Assembly: GCF_037977055.1 (NCBI RefSeq) | Contig: NZ_CP150274.1 | Location: 2,356,001 to 2,420,000, forward strand | Length of the DNA stretch: 64,000 nt | Direction of reading: 5' to 3' | Source of the DNA: Paenibacillus sp. FSL K6-1096 | GTDB taxonomy: Bacteria; Bacillota; Bacilli; Paenibacillales; Paenibacillaceae | Shown here: piece after piece, positions 25,318 through 33,557 of the stretch | Position numbering within the stretch: the first letter of the stretch is position 1 | How the letters are laid out: every line of letters begins with the position of its first letter | The notes under the pieces: generated by a model | Databases searched by the model: none | What the model saw: only the letters and a program-made list of their open reading frames with translations | What the model was told of the DNA's origin: nothing | Made by a program: the position numbers and the translations under genes

Positions 25318-27588
25318 CTAGGAGCTCTTGCTCTTGGCGGATTTGTAGCCGCTCGGCGGCATCCCTTCATATTTGCGGAAAAAGCGGTTGAAGCTCTGCA
25401 CATTATAATAGCCGACCTCGGCGGCAATCTGCTTGATGCTTAAGCCCGACTCCAGCAGCAGCTCCTTGGCCTTCTCGATCCGCAGCTGATTGACGAAGTC
25501 GATCATGCTTTTCCCCGTCTGCTCATAGACCAGCTTGCGCATATAAGAGTAGCTGATACCAAGCTGCTTGGCCATGTCCTCGAAGACAATCTCTTCCGTG
25601 TAATGCTCTGTCAGATAGTTAACGATTCGCTGCGCATGATTGGTCTCCCGCGGGCTGCGGTCCAGGCTCTGGACAATGTCGCAATAGAACCCGTACAGAT
25701 ACTCCTCCAGCTCATCCAGGGTATCCATAGCGGCGAGATTCGAGTATACATTGCCTTGGCTGGTCATCATCCGCCCGGTCCCGAGATGGTTCTCCCGGAG
25801 ATGCTTGAGGGTCGCCCCCATCAGCTGGTAATAGATGAACATAATATTATCGTAGGAGATATTGTCCTCGGCGGCGATCCGGCTGCGGAGGCTGTGCAGC
25901 TCCTTGAAGATTGCGGCCAGGTCGCCCGCATCCAGGAAGTTGAGAATCCGCCGCTCGCTGCTCTCGGAATCGAGATACTTGCGGCTGCCCTCCTCCTCCT
26001 CTTCCTGCCAGTACATAATGCTTCCGGCTCCGTTGACCATCCGGCGCTTGATCAGCTCCATCGCTTCGAACAGCCGCTGCGCCACCCTTCCGGGATCATC
26101 CGCCGGGTCGCTTACCCCAATCGTGACCGAGTGCTCCAGCAATTCCAGCGACTCCGCCCGGATAGCTTCCAGCGCCTGATGGATCTGTCCGCTGATTTGC
26201 TCCCCCGCCTGCGGGTCAAAGTTCAGCACGATCACCCTGCAGCCGTCATGATGATAGACACTGCGGGCCGCGATCCGCTCCGGGAACAAGCCCTCATACT
26301 TGGCTCCCAGCAGATACTGGTGATAGCTGCGCGTCTCAGCATTGGTATGGCCCGCATATCGCCGGTACTGGTCGATGGAGACAACGATTACCCGGTAGCA
26401 TTTGTGAGGGAACACTTCCGTAATCCGCGGTGGAAGCTCGCCGCGCAGCAGGCGGTGTACCGCCAGGCTGCGGGTATCCTGCTCACGCTCCTGCAGCAGC
26501 TTGAACAGGCTCTCCTCCTCCTCCTGCATCCGCTTGAAGGCCAGGCCCAGGAAGGCCAGCTCATTCCTGTTCACTACCCCCAGATCGCTCTTCGAGCGGA
26601 TCGTCTGCACCAGCTGCCGCAGCGGCCTGGACAGCCAGGCCGCCAGAAGTATAGCCAGCAGCGTCCCGAGCACGATAATGGTTCCGGTCAGCAGGATGAT
26701 TTTGCCTTGCATGTCCTTGGACCGCTGCATCAGCTCATCCATCGAGCTCCAGCTTACATTCCACCAGCCCGACAAAGGCGATCGGCTCCAGGCATAGACC
26801 ATCCGGTTGCCCTCCAGCTCGCGGAACGTATAGCCTTCACTGGACTCCTGGCTCAGAATCTCCTGGAGAAAGGGGAGCTTCCGGCCGTCCGACAGCAGCA
26901 GGGACCGGTCATCGAAGGAGATTACTGTTCCCTCAGCATCCAGCAGCAGGCTGCTGCTGCCGGCGGTCTCCGTGCCGTGGAGATAGCTGCCAATCTGGCT
27001 CTCCTTGAGGTTGACGACAATAATCCCGCTGGTGGTGGTGGACAGGCGGTTGAGCGGGTACACATACGATACAACATGCTCCCCTGACGCCAGTCTGCGG
27101 GGCACCCATACCCCGCTGATCCCCCGGTGCCCTTCCAGCGCCTTGTCCATCCAGCCGAGCGGCTCATAGCGGGCAAGCGTGGTGATGCTGCTGTCGGTGG
27201 AGAAGACATAATCCGAATCCTGCAAATAGAAGAAAGAGGAATACACGCCGTCCACCCGCCGGTTCAGGTTCAGCAGCTCCTTGGTCACCGAGAGCGCCAG
27301 GCTTACATTGTTGTAATTGGCGTTAATGTCCTCATAGGTCCGGAAGCTGCGGATACGGTCAAAAATATTCGTCGCCGCCAGACGCGACGTATCCTGGGCC
27401 AGATTGGCCAGCGCGGTCTCGTTCAGGCGGCGGCTTGCATTCAGTCCGGCCAGCGAGGATTCCCCGATGGCTGTCTCGGAGTTCTCTATGATCTGCGACC
27501 CGCTGTACCAGGTCAGGACCGCCGTGGGAATTGCCATAATGCAGAATAGAATGAAGGCCAGCTGCAGGAGCATCGGCGTTTTTTTCAT
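25318..27588 (-). CDS. Membrane-bound AraC-type regulator with extracellular sensor
   Basis: One-component transmembrane regulator of 756 residues. A first helix (residues about 9-30) and a second (about 295-318, ILLTGTIIVLGTLLAILL) frame a 260-residue extracellular, Cache-like region. A HAMP-like stretch (WLSRPLRQLVQTI) follows, then a degenerate cyclase-like region, then a C-terminal AraC DNA-binding domain (NYLTEHYTEEIVFEDMAKQL, EVGYYNVQSFNRFFRKYEG). It is encoded just upstream of the Lpl-type importer in the same orientation, so it probably senses the outside sugar and activates that operon. Confidence 0.88.
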   Translation of the reverse strand: MKKTPMLLQLAFILFCIMAIPTAVLTWYSGSQIIENSETAIGESSLAGLNASRRLNETALANLAQDTSRLAATNIFDRIRSFRTYEDINANYNNVSLALSVTKELLNLNRRVDGVYSSFFYLQDSDYVFSTDSSITTLARYEPLGWMDKALEGHRGISGVWVPRRLASGEHVVSYVYPLNRLSTTTSGIIVVNLKESQIGSYLHGTETAGSSSLLLDAEGTVISFDDRSLLLSDGRKLPFLQEILSQESSEGYTFRELEGNRMVYAWSRSPLSGWWNVSWSSMDELMQRSKDMQGKIILLTGTIIVLGTLLAILLAAWLSRPLRQLVQTIRSKSDLGVVNRNELAFLGLAFKRMQEEEESLFKLLQEREQDTRSLAVHRLLRGELPPRITEVFPHKCYRVIVVSIDQYRRYAGHTNAETRSYHQYLLGAKYEGLFPERIAARSVYHHDGCRVIVLNFDPQAGEQISGQIHQALEAIRAESLELLEHSVTIGVSDPADDPGRVAQRLFEAMELIKRRMVNGAGSIMYWQEEEEEGSRKYLDSESSERRILNFLDAGDLAAIFKELHSLRSRIAAEDNISYDNIMFIYYQLMGATLKHLRENHLGTGRMMTSQGNVYSNLAAMDTLDELEEYLYGFYCDIVQSLDRSPRETNHAQRIVNYLTEHYTEEIVFEDMAKQLGISYSYMRKLVYEQTGKSMIDFVNQLRIEKAKELLLESGLSIKQIAAEVGYYNVQSFNRFFRKYEGMPPSGYKSAKSKSS

Positions 27589-27699
27589 GGTCCTATCCCC
27601 CTAAGATCAGAAATTCAACATTTTTATTTTATCATCGCAGGATACATTTAACATATATGTATATTGAATTCATGATGAGGAGAATAGAAGTTTTTAGCA

Positions 27700-27751
27700 C
27701 CCGCACGCCCCGTCCTGGGCAATGTGACCGCTTTTTCGATTACATCCGGCC
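27700..27751 (+). repeat. Single diverged copy of the 51-bp intergenic repeat
   Basis: The stretch contains GCACGCCC, GGGCAATGTGACCG and CTTTTTCGATTACATCCGGC, which align in order and spacing with one unit of the array at 41.7-42.2 kb (CGCGCCCACG, CCCAATGTGTTCGG, TTTTTCGATTACATTTG). Same orientation as the arrays. Confidence 0.65.
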
Positions 27752-27769
27752 AGTATATGCAATATACGC

Positions 27770-27798
27770 AAAAAAGCCCGGATGTCCCCCATCCAGGC
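27770..27798 (-). terminator. Intrinsic terminator of ktrBA
   Basis: Minus strand GCCTGGATG pairs with CATCCGGGC (one G-T pair) around a 5-base loop and is followed by six T residues. Confidence 0.88.
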
Positions 27799-27821
27799 CA
27801 GTGCTGCGGCTATTCGCCTAT

Positions 27822-28493
27822 TTACCCTTCCACGTTCACCGCTTCATCCTCAAACTCCTCGATGCTCTCATTGGAGCCGATTACCACCATGATGTCCCCC
27901 TGCTGTACGTAATCATGCGCTGTCGGTGCGACGATGATCCCATCCCCGCGGTTCAGGGCTATGATGCTGCAGCCGTATTTGGCGCGCGTGTTCAGCTCGG
28001 CAAGGCTTCGGCCGTTCATGCAGGCAGGCACAGCCAGCTCTACGACCTTATAGTCCTTGGAGATCTCGATATAGTCCAGCAGGTTCGGCGTCACCAGCTG
28101 ATGCGCTACACGGATGCCCATATCCCGCTCGGGAAAAATCACCCGGTCCACGCCCAGCTTCGACAAGGCACGCCCGTGCAGAATCGAGATCGCCTTGCCG
28201 ACCACCTGCTTCACGCCCAGCTCCTTCAGCAGAATCGCGGCCAGGATGCTGCGCTCCATATTATCGCCGATCGCCACAATGCCGCAGTCGAAATTACGCA
28301 CCCCGAGGGAGCGCATAATGCCTTCATCCGTAGCATCCGCCATTACGGCATGGGTCAGCTGCCCGGTCATATCCTCCACGCGTTCCTCCTGATGGTCGAT
28401 CCCGAGCACCTCATAGCCCATGGACATCAGCTCCAGCGCCAGGCTTGATCCGAAGCGTCCCAGGCCGATTACAACAAACTGCTGTGCTTTCAT
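27822..28493 (-). CDS. ktrA: Potassium uptake regulatory subunit KtrA
   Basis: Cytosolic RCK gating ring subunit of the Ktr K+ transporter, 223 residues. The N-terminal RCK_N domain has the nucleotide motif VIGLGRFGSSLALEL and the acidic end of the second strand GIDHQEERV, which bind ATP/ADP or NAD(H). The RCK_C domain begins near residue 135 (DYIEISKDYKVVELAVP). It is 14 bases downstream of ktrB, so both are made together. The pair imports K+ with Na+ and is important after osmotic upshift. Confidence 0.94.
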   Translation of the reverse strand: MKAQQFVVIGLGRFGSSLALELMSMGYEVLGIDHQEERVEDMTGQLTHAVMADATDEGIMRSLGVRNFDCGIVAIGDNMERSILAAILLKELGVKQVVGKAISILHGRALSKLGVDRVIFPERDMGIRVAHQLVTPNLLDYIEISKDYKVVELAVPACMNGRSLAELNTRAKYGCSIIALNRGDGIIVAPTAHDYVQQGDIMVVIGSNESIEEFEDEAVNVEG

Positions 28494-28507
28494 ATTCCGT
28501 TTACCCC

Positions 28508-29869
28508 TTATCCAATTATCATTTTGCCTTCCGGGTACTTATACAATGGTTTACCCTGTTTCGGCCCCAGCGCATAGGCCAGCGTCAGCAGCCCCAGCCG
28601 TCCGGCGAACATCGTCAGGCAGATCAGCACCTTGCCGACCTGCGTCAGCTCAGGCGTCAGACCCAGGCTAAGCCCGACATTGGCGAAGGCCGAGGTCGTC
28701 TCGAACAGGATGATCAGATAGGGCTCCTGCTCCGTGGTTGAGAGCATCATCGAGACGGTCACAATCAGCAGCAGCGCCAGCAGCGTAATCGTCAGCGCCT
28801 TGAATACACGCTCCTGGGCCAGCCGGTAGCGGAAGAGCACGATATCCTCCCGGCCGCGCAGCATGGAGATGACCGATCCGACCATCAGCGTGAAGGTCGT
28901 CGTCTTGATGCCGCCGCCGGTGGAGCCCGGCGAAGCGCCGATGAACATCAGAATCACGAGGAAGAACTGGGTCGCCTGGCGCAGGCCCGTTATATCAAGC
29001 GTATTGGCCCCAGCTGTGCGCGGAGCGGCAGACTGGAACAGGGACGCCCACAGCTTGCTGCCCAGGTTCAGCGGACCCAGCGTCCGCGTATTGGTGAATT
29101 CAAAGATGAAGATGACAGCCATACCCGTCACAATCAGTCCGGCGGTCATCGACAGGACCACCTTGCTGTGCAAGGATAAGCGGCGCGTGCGGCGGTACTC
29201 CGCCAGATCGGAGATGACGATGAAGCCGATGCCCCCGCTGATGATCAGGAACAGCACGGTCAGATTGATGACCGGATCACCGACATAGCTGATCAGGCTG
29301 TGGTCATGTCCGCCGAACAGATCGAATCCGGCATTGTTGAACATAGATACTGCATGAAATACTCCATAATATATAGCACGGCCCGGCGGCATATCGAATG
29401 CCCAGCGGGCCGACAGCAGGACCGCCCCAGCCGCTTCAATCACGAGGGAATAGAGCAACACCTTGCGGATCAGCCGAACGATTCCTTCCATGGAGCTCTG
29501 ATTCATCGCCTCCTGAAGAATCAGCCGGTCGCGCAGGGAGATTCTGCGCCGGAACACCAGCGCAAACAGCGTGGCCATCGTCATGAAGCCGAGCCCGCCG
29601 ATCTGAATCAGCACCAGGATGACTGCTTGCCCGAAGCCGCTCAGGTGGGTGCCCGTGTCGACCACAGCCAGCCCGGTGACGCAGGCCGCAGAGGTTGCGG
29701 TGAACAGCGCATCCATGAAGCTGAGCGGATGGCCGGATGCAGCGGATACGGGCAGCATGAGCAGCAGCGTTCCGATGAGGATGACGGCAGCGAAGCCAAG
29801 CACCAGAATCTGCGGCGGAGCCAGCTTCAGGAACCGGAAGTTATTATTCTTGGGAAACGGTGAAGCCAC
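28508..29869 (-). CDS. ktrB: Potassium transporter membrane subunit KtrB
   Basis: Ion-conducting TrkH/KtrB-type subunit of 453 residues with four pore-loop repeats; filter-like segments TSAACVTGLAVVD, SMFNNAGFD and FIGASPGSTGGGIKT are visible. The start is taken as GTG at 29869 (MASPFPKNN) because AAAGGA lies eight bases before it; a TTG at 29893 and an ATG at 29878 have no properly spaced ribosome site. First gene of ktrBA, with a good promoter at 29907-29935. Confidence 0.93.
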   Translation of the reverse strand: MASPFPKNNNFRFLKLAPPQILVLGFAAVILIGTLLLMLPVSAASGHPLSFMDALFTATSAACVTGLAVVDTGTHLSGFGQAVILVLIQIGGLGFMTMATLFALVFRRRISLRDRLILQEAMNQSSMEGIVRLIRKVLLYSLVIEAAGAVLLSARWAFDMPPGRAIYYGVFHAVSMFNNAGFDLFGGHDHSLISYVGDPVINLTVLFLIISGGIGFIVISDLAEYRRTRRLSLHSKVVLSMTAGLIVTGMAVIFIFEFTNTRTLGPLNLGSKLWASLFQSAAPRTAGANTLDITGLRQATQFFLVILMFIGASPGSTGGGIKTTTFTLMVGSVISMLRGREDIVLFRYRLAQERVFKALTITLLALLLIVTVSMMLSTTEQEPYLIILFETTSAFANVGLSLGLTPELTQVGKVLICLTMFAGRLGLLTLAYALGPKQGKPLYKYPEGKMIIG

Positions 29870-29906
29870 ACCTCTCATCCTTTCAGCGTTCAAATAAACA
29901 TATCAA

Positions 29907-29935
29907 ATTATATACGTTATTGGCGAACTTCACAA
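29907..29935 (-). promoter_or_regulatory. Sigma-A promoter of ktrBA
   Basis: Minus strand TTGTGA (29930-29935), exactly 17 bp, perfect TATAAT (29907-29912). The start site should be near 29900, just upstream of the first codon. Confidence 0.7.
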
Positions 29936-29944
29936 AGCATCATT

Positions 29945-29979
29945 TTGACAAGCATAAGCCCGGCCGTTAATACTATAAT
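29945..29979 (+). promoter_or_regulatory. Possible promoter of the CPBP gene with unusual spacing
   Basis: Perfect TTGACA (29945-29950) and perfect TATAAT (29974-29979) are 23 bp apart, too far for a normal sigma-A promoter. TACTAT at 29971-29976 would give 20 bp. Either a regulator is needed or the match is chance. Confidence 0.3.
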
Positions 29980-30016
29980 GAATGGATAAGAGTATTTTAT
30001 TTCAAGGAGGCATTCC

Positions 30017-31723
30017 ATGAATCCCATCGGCCAGCCCCTAGAGTCCCGGCCCCCTGCGCTCAAGCTAATCATTGCCGGAATCCTCGGACTGATCCTGTTC
30101 GTCATGTTCCAGATTGCCCCTCAGCTGCTCCCGGCCTCCGGAGGGAATCCGGCTCCCCTCCCCAAGGCTGACATCCGGGAGAAGGCTGCTGATTTCGCCG
30201 CCAAACAGCTTGGTTACCAAGCCGCAGCCGGGGATGAATGGGTGGTTCTGTATAAGACGGACGCCTCGTTCTACGGTTACATGTCCCGGGAGAAACTGCT
30301 GAACGATTACTCCAAGAACAAGCTCGATCAGCGCTATCCGTTCGATGTCTATCATGCGGTGCTCTATACGTCCGGGCAAGCGGATGCCCGGCTTGCCGTA
30401 GACCTCAATATGTATACCGGGCAGGTTGCCGCTTTCGCTGCCGGGCCCGATGCCGATGCGGCGGCAGGGCACGACTACGGGGAAAGACCGGCCGCCCCGG
30501 CGGCGGGGCGCAGCGGGAAGGCAAGTCCCGCCAGCAGCATACCGGACTTAAGCCTGGAGAAGAAGGAGAGCCTGGCCCGTCCCTGGCTGCAGCAGTGGGG
30601 AGCCAACCCCGCCAAGCTGAAGATTGAAGCCAGCGCAGGAGGCTACGGGCTTGTCTATTCCGACAGCTCGGTCAAGGTGGGCGAATCCCCGCTGTATTAC
30701 CAGTTCAATTATGACGGGGAAGCGGTCTCCTATTTCCGCGCCGGATTCTCTGCCCCCGCATGGCATGATGCCTACGTGGACGGGCAGACCTCACTGGCCA
30801 GGAAGCTGACTCTGTACGGCTACGGCCTGCCTACGCTGCTGCTGGGCATTCTGGCGCTGGTCTACGGCATTCTGCGCAGACGGCATACGTCCTGGCGGCG
30901 CGGAATCTTCCTCAGCTCGGTTCACTTCGTAATTATGATGGTCAGCAGCTACAACGCGGTGTCCGAATCCGGCAGCGGCAGTGCCGAAGCGCGGATTACG
31001 GCGGTCGTCATGTTCATCATCTATGTCCTGTACAGCCTGCTGATGTCGCTCTTGCTCTACTTCTCCCTGGTCGGCGGCGACGGCCTCTGGCGCTCCGAGG
31101 AGAAGCTGAACCCCTGGCCCCGGGCGAAGGAGCCGGGATATGGCCGTTATGTATTGAACAGCATCCAGGCCGGCTATATCTGGGCCTTCATTCTGCTTGG
31201 CGTGCAGACGGTCATGTTCATTATTCTGTCCTATACGCTGGATAACTGGTCCACCACCGATGCGGCGCAGTCGCCGTACAATATGAAATATGCCTGGCTG
31301 CTCCCAATCGTCGCCTGGCTGGCCGGCCTCTCTGAAGAAGCTGTCTACCGGCTGTTCGGGATTCAGATGCTGAAAAAGCTGGTCCGGAATACGTTCATCG
31401 CTTCACTGATCACCACCCTGATCTGGGCGCTCGGGCATACGCTCTACCCGATCTATCCGGTCATCTCGCGGCCGATTGAACTGACGGTGATCGGCCTGCT
31501 GTTCAGTTACATTTTCCTGCGCCACGGGTTCATCGCCGCGATGTTCAGCCATGTCGTCTTCGACAGCATCCTGATGGGCGCGACCCTGATTTTCATGCAG
31601 GATAAGGTAAATGTAGGGGCAGGCATCGTGACCATCATCCTGCCGTTCATCGTCGGTTATCTGGTCTACCGCTTCAACCCTCCACGGGAGCCGAAGCAGG
31701 CAGAACCGGTTCCTGTTCCATAA
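30017..31723 (+). CDS. CPBP-family intramembrane metalloprotease
   Basis: Membrane protein of 568 residues. One N-terminal helix is followed by an extracellular domain of about 230 residues (with a low-complexity linker), then several helices. The C-terminal part has the CPBP/Rce1 signature: SEEAVYRLFG with the Glu pair and Arg, WALGHTLYP with the first His, and FSHVVFDS with the second His. These residues bind the catalytic zinc in Rce1-like proteases. Family members act in prenyl-protein processing, bacteriocin immunity or secretion; the role here is not evident. AAGGAGG precedes the ATG by six bases. Confidence 0.87.
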   Translation: MNPIGQPLESRPPALKLIIAGILGLILFVMFQIAPQLLPASGGNPAPLPKADIREKAADFAAKQLGYQAAAGDEWVVLYKTDASFYGYMSREKLLNDYSKNKLDQRYPFDVYHAVLYTSGQADARLAVDLNMYTGQVAAFAAGPDADAAAGHDYGERPAAPAAGRSGKASPASSIPDLSLEKKESLARPWLQQWGANPAKLKIEASAGGYGLVYSDSSVKVGESPLYYQFNYDGEAVSYFRAGFSAPAWHDAYVDGQTSLARKLTLYGYGLPTLLLGILALVYGILRRRHTSWRRGIFLSSVHFVIMMVSSYNAVSESGSGSAEARITAVVMFIIYVLYSLLMSLLLYFSLVGGDGLWRSEEKLNPWPRAKEPGYGRYVLNSIQAGYIWAFILLGVQTVMFIILSYTLDNWSTTDAAQSPYNMKYAWLLPIVAWLAGLSEEAVYRLFGIQMLKKLVRNTFIASLITTLIWALGHTLYPIYPVISRPIELTVIGLLFSYIFLRHGFIAAMFSHVVFDSILMGATLIFMQDKVNVGAGIVTIILPFIVGYLVYRFNPPREPKQAEPVPVP

Positions 31724-31730
31724 ACACCTG

Positions 31731-31770
31731 CAGCGGCTGCGCCCCCTGATCCGGGATAGCGCAGCCGCTG
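31731..31770. terminator. Hairpin between convergent CPBP and histidine-kinase genes
   Basis: CAGCGGCTGCG and CGCAGCCGCTG form a perfect 11-bp stem. There is no T-run on either side, so it may act as a weak or Rho-assisted terminator. Confidence 0.55.
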
Positions 31771-31781
31771 CTGCTGTATAG

Positions 31782-33551
31782 CTATAGCTGTCCTGCCTCT
31801 TCCGGCACAGAATGATACGGACGGTAAGGAAAGCGGAGCCGGATCAGCGTGCCTTCACCAAGCGAGCTGTGAATCGCTACACCGTACGGTCTGCCGTACT
31901 GCAGCTTGATCCGCTGGTCCACATTACGGATGCCATAGCCGATGCCCTGGCCCGCAGGCTCAAGAATCTGCCCGATCAGCTCCTCCTTCATCCCCAGCCC
32001 GTTATCCTCCACTTCAAAGACCACATCCCCCTCTTCCATGTAAGCACGGATAACCAGGGAGATTTCATCGTCATACCAGGCATGCTCCAGCGCATTCTCC
32101 ACAAACGGCTGCAGAATAAATTTCACGCTCTCGCTCTCCAGCACCTCCGGCGCTATAGCATAGGCGACATGAATCCGGTCCGCATTCTTGATCCGCTGGA
32201 TGTCGAGATACGATTCCGCGATCTGCAGCTCCTGCTCCACGGGAATGATCATCTCCCCCCGGTGCAGCGTCAGCCGGTAGAACCGGGCCAGTGAACGGAT
32301 GACCTCATGCAGCTTATCGATCTCCCCGAGCTTGGCCATCCGGCTGATGGAAGAGAAGGTGTTATACAGGAAATGCGGGTTCATCTGGGAATGCAGCACC
32401 TGCAGCTCGGTCTCCTTTTTCTCCAGACTGACGACATAGACCTCATCGATTAACCGCTGAATGGTTGAAGCCATCTCGTTAAAAGCACTGCCGATCTCCG
32501 CAAACTCATCATTGCCCCGGACCGGCATCCGCTTGTGGAAGTCCCCTTCCTGAAAAGATTTCAGGGAAGACACCAGCTTCTGGAAGCTCCGCGAGAAATA
32601 CTGGGACATCGCCAGACTGATCAGAAAGAGCAGCACCAGGGTTACCAGACAGATGCCGATGGTCACATTGCGGACCTGCTGTGAATTCTTCTGCAGCGAA
32701 GCATATGGAATCCAGGCCACTACACTGGCCGGCATATTGGTAACCGGCTGTTTGATCTGCATATAGGAATTTGGCTGCTTAATATAACCTGAAGCGGCTG
32801 AAGCCAGCGGCTCAGGGATAACCCCGTTCGGGGAGCTTGTGAACAGCAGGCGGTCTGCGTTATCCGCGATGAACAGGATGCTGTCCTCGCCCAGCTGCCC
32901 CGAGACGGCATCCGAGAAGATGTATTTCATATTCGCCGTCATTTTGATCAGACCATTCAGCTGCAGAGTATCGTAGTTGATCAAAGGCCGCAGGTAGGAG
33001 ATGCTGCCATCCGCCTTGTCATTGCCCGTCTGCCGCCATACACTGGAGCCGTAATGCAGATCGAGCCCTCTGTACCAGTCTTCATCCTCAATGCGGTCCA
33101 TATGAAACAAAGAGTACTTCCGGACATCTTCTGCTGCACTATCGTTATAATAGAATTCCCCGACATCAGGATTACTTACATAGACGGAGAGCTCGACCTC
33201 CGGATCCGGCAGATTCGCCGCGTTCTTCAGCCTGGGGAGGATATACTGCGACATAATGCTGTATCTCTCCCAGCCGGAATGATAGCCTGCCAAATAGCGC
33301 GCCAGGGTCTGGTCGGCATATAGCTCATCGGTGCTGCGGACCATATCCTTCAGCCGGAAATCCACGTTGCTGGCTATTTGCTTGACAGCCACCTCCAGAT
33401 TGCTTCTGGTATGCTGCTCGGTGGAACGCACAGACGACAGGTAGGCGTAGCTGCCGATCGCGATGATCGGTGTCAGCACCAGCAGCAGATATGAAATAAG
33501 CAGCTTGTAGCTTATGGGAATGTATACGGATTTCGCACGCTTCATCTGCAT
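31782..33551 (-). CDS. YesM-type sensor histidine kinase
   Basis: Membrane sensor kinase of 589 residues. Two helices (about 13-35 and 288-310) enclose a Cache-like extracellular domain; HAMP follows. The His-kinase domain has the phospho-acceptor His in HSQMNPHFLYNTFSSI, N-box LQPFVENALEHAW, and G-boxes EVEDNGLGM and GIGYGIRNVDQR. This is the YesM class paired with AraC-type response regulators. Its cognate YesN-like gene ends six bases upstream. It is the last gene of the GH81-SBP-regulator-kinase unit and probably senses a glycan breakdown product. Confidence 0.93.
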   Translation of the reverse strand: MQMKRAKSVYIPISYKLLISYLLLVLTPIIAIGSYAYLSSVRSTEQHTRSNLEVAVKQIASNVDFRLKDMVRSTDELYADQTLARYLAGYHSGWERYSIMSQYILPRLKNAANLPDPEVELSVYVSNPDVGEFYYNDSAAEDVRKYSLFHMDRIEDEDWYRGLDLHYGSSVWRQTGNDKADGSISYLRPLINYDTLQLNGLIKMTANMKYIFSDAVSGQLGEDSILFIADNADRLLFTSSPNGVIPEPLASAASGYIKQPNSYMQIKQPVTNMPASVVAWIPYASLQKNSQQVRNVTIGICLVTLVLLFLISLAMSQYFSRSFQKLVSSLKSFQEGDFHKRMPVRGNDEFAEIGSAFNEMASTIQRLIDEVYVVSLEKKETELQVLHSQMNPHFLYNTFSSISRMAKLGEIDKLHEVIRSLARFYRLTLHRGEMIIPVEQELQIAESYLDIQRIKNADRIHVAYAIAPEVLESESVKFILQPFVENALEHAWYDDEISLVIRAYMEEGDVVFEVEDNGLGMKEELIGQILEPAGQGIGYGIRNVDQRIKLQYGRPYGVAIHSSLGEGTLIRLRFPYRPYHSVPEEAGQL

Positions 33552-33557
33552 GCCGGA

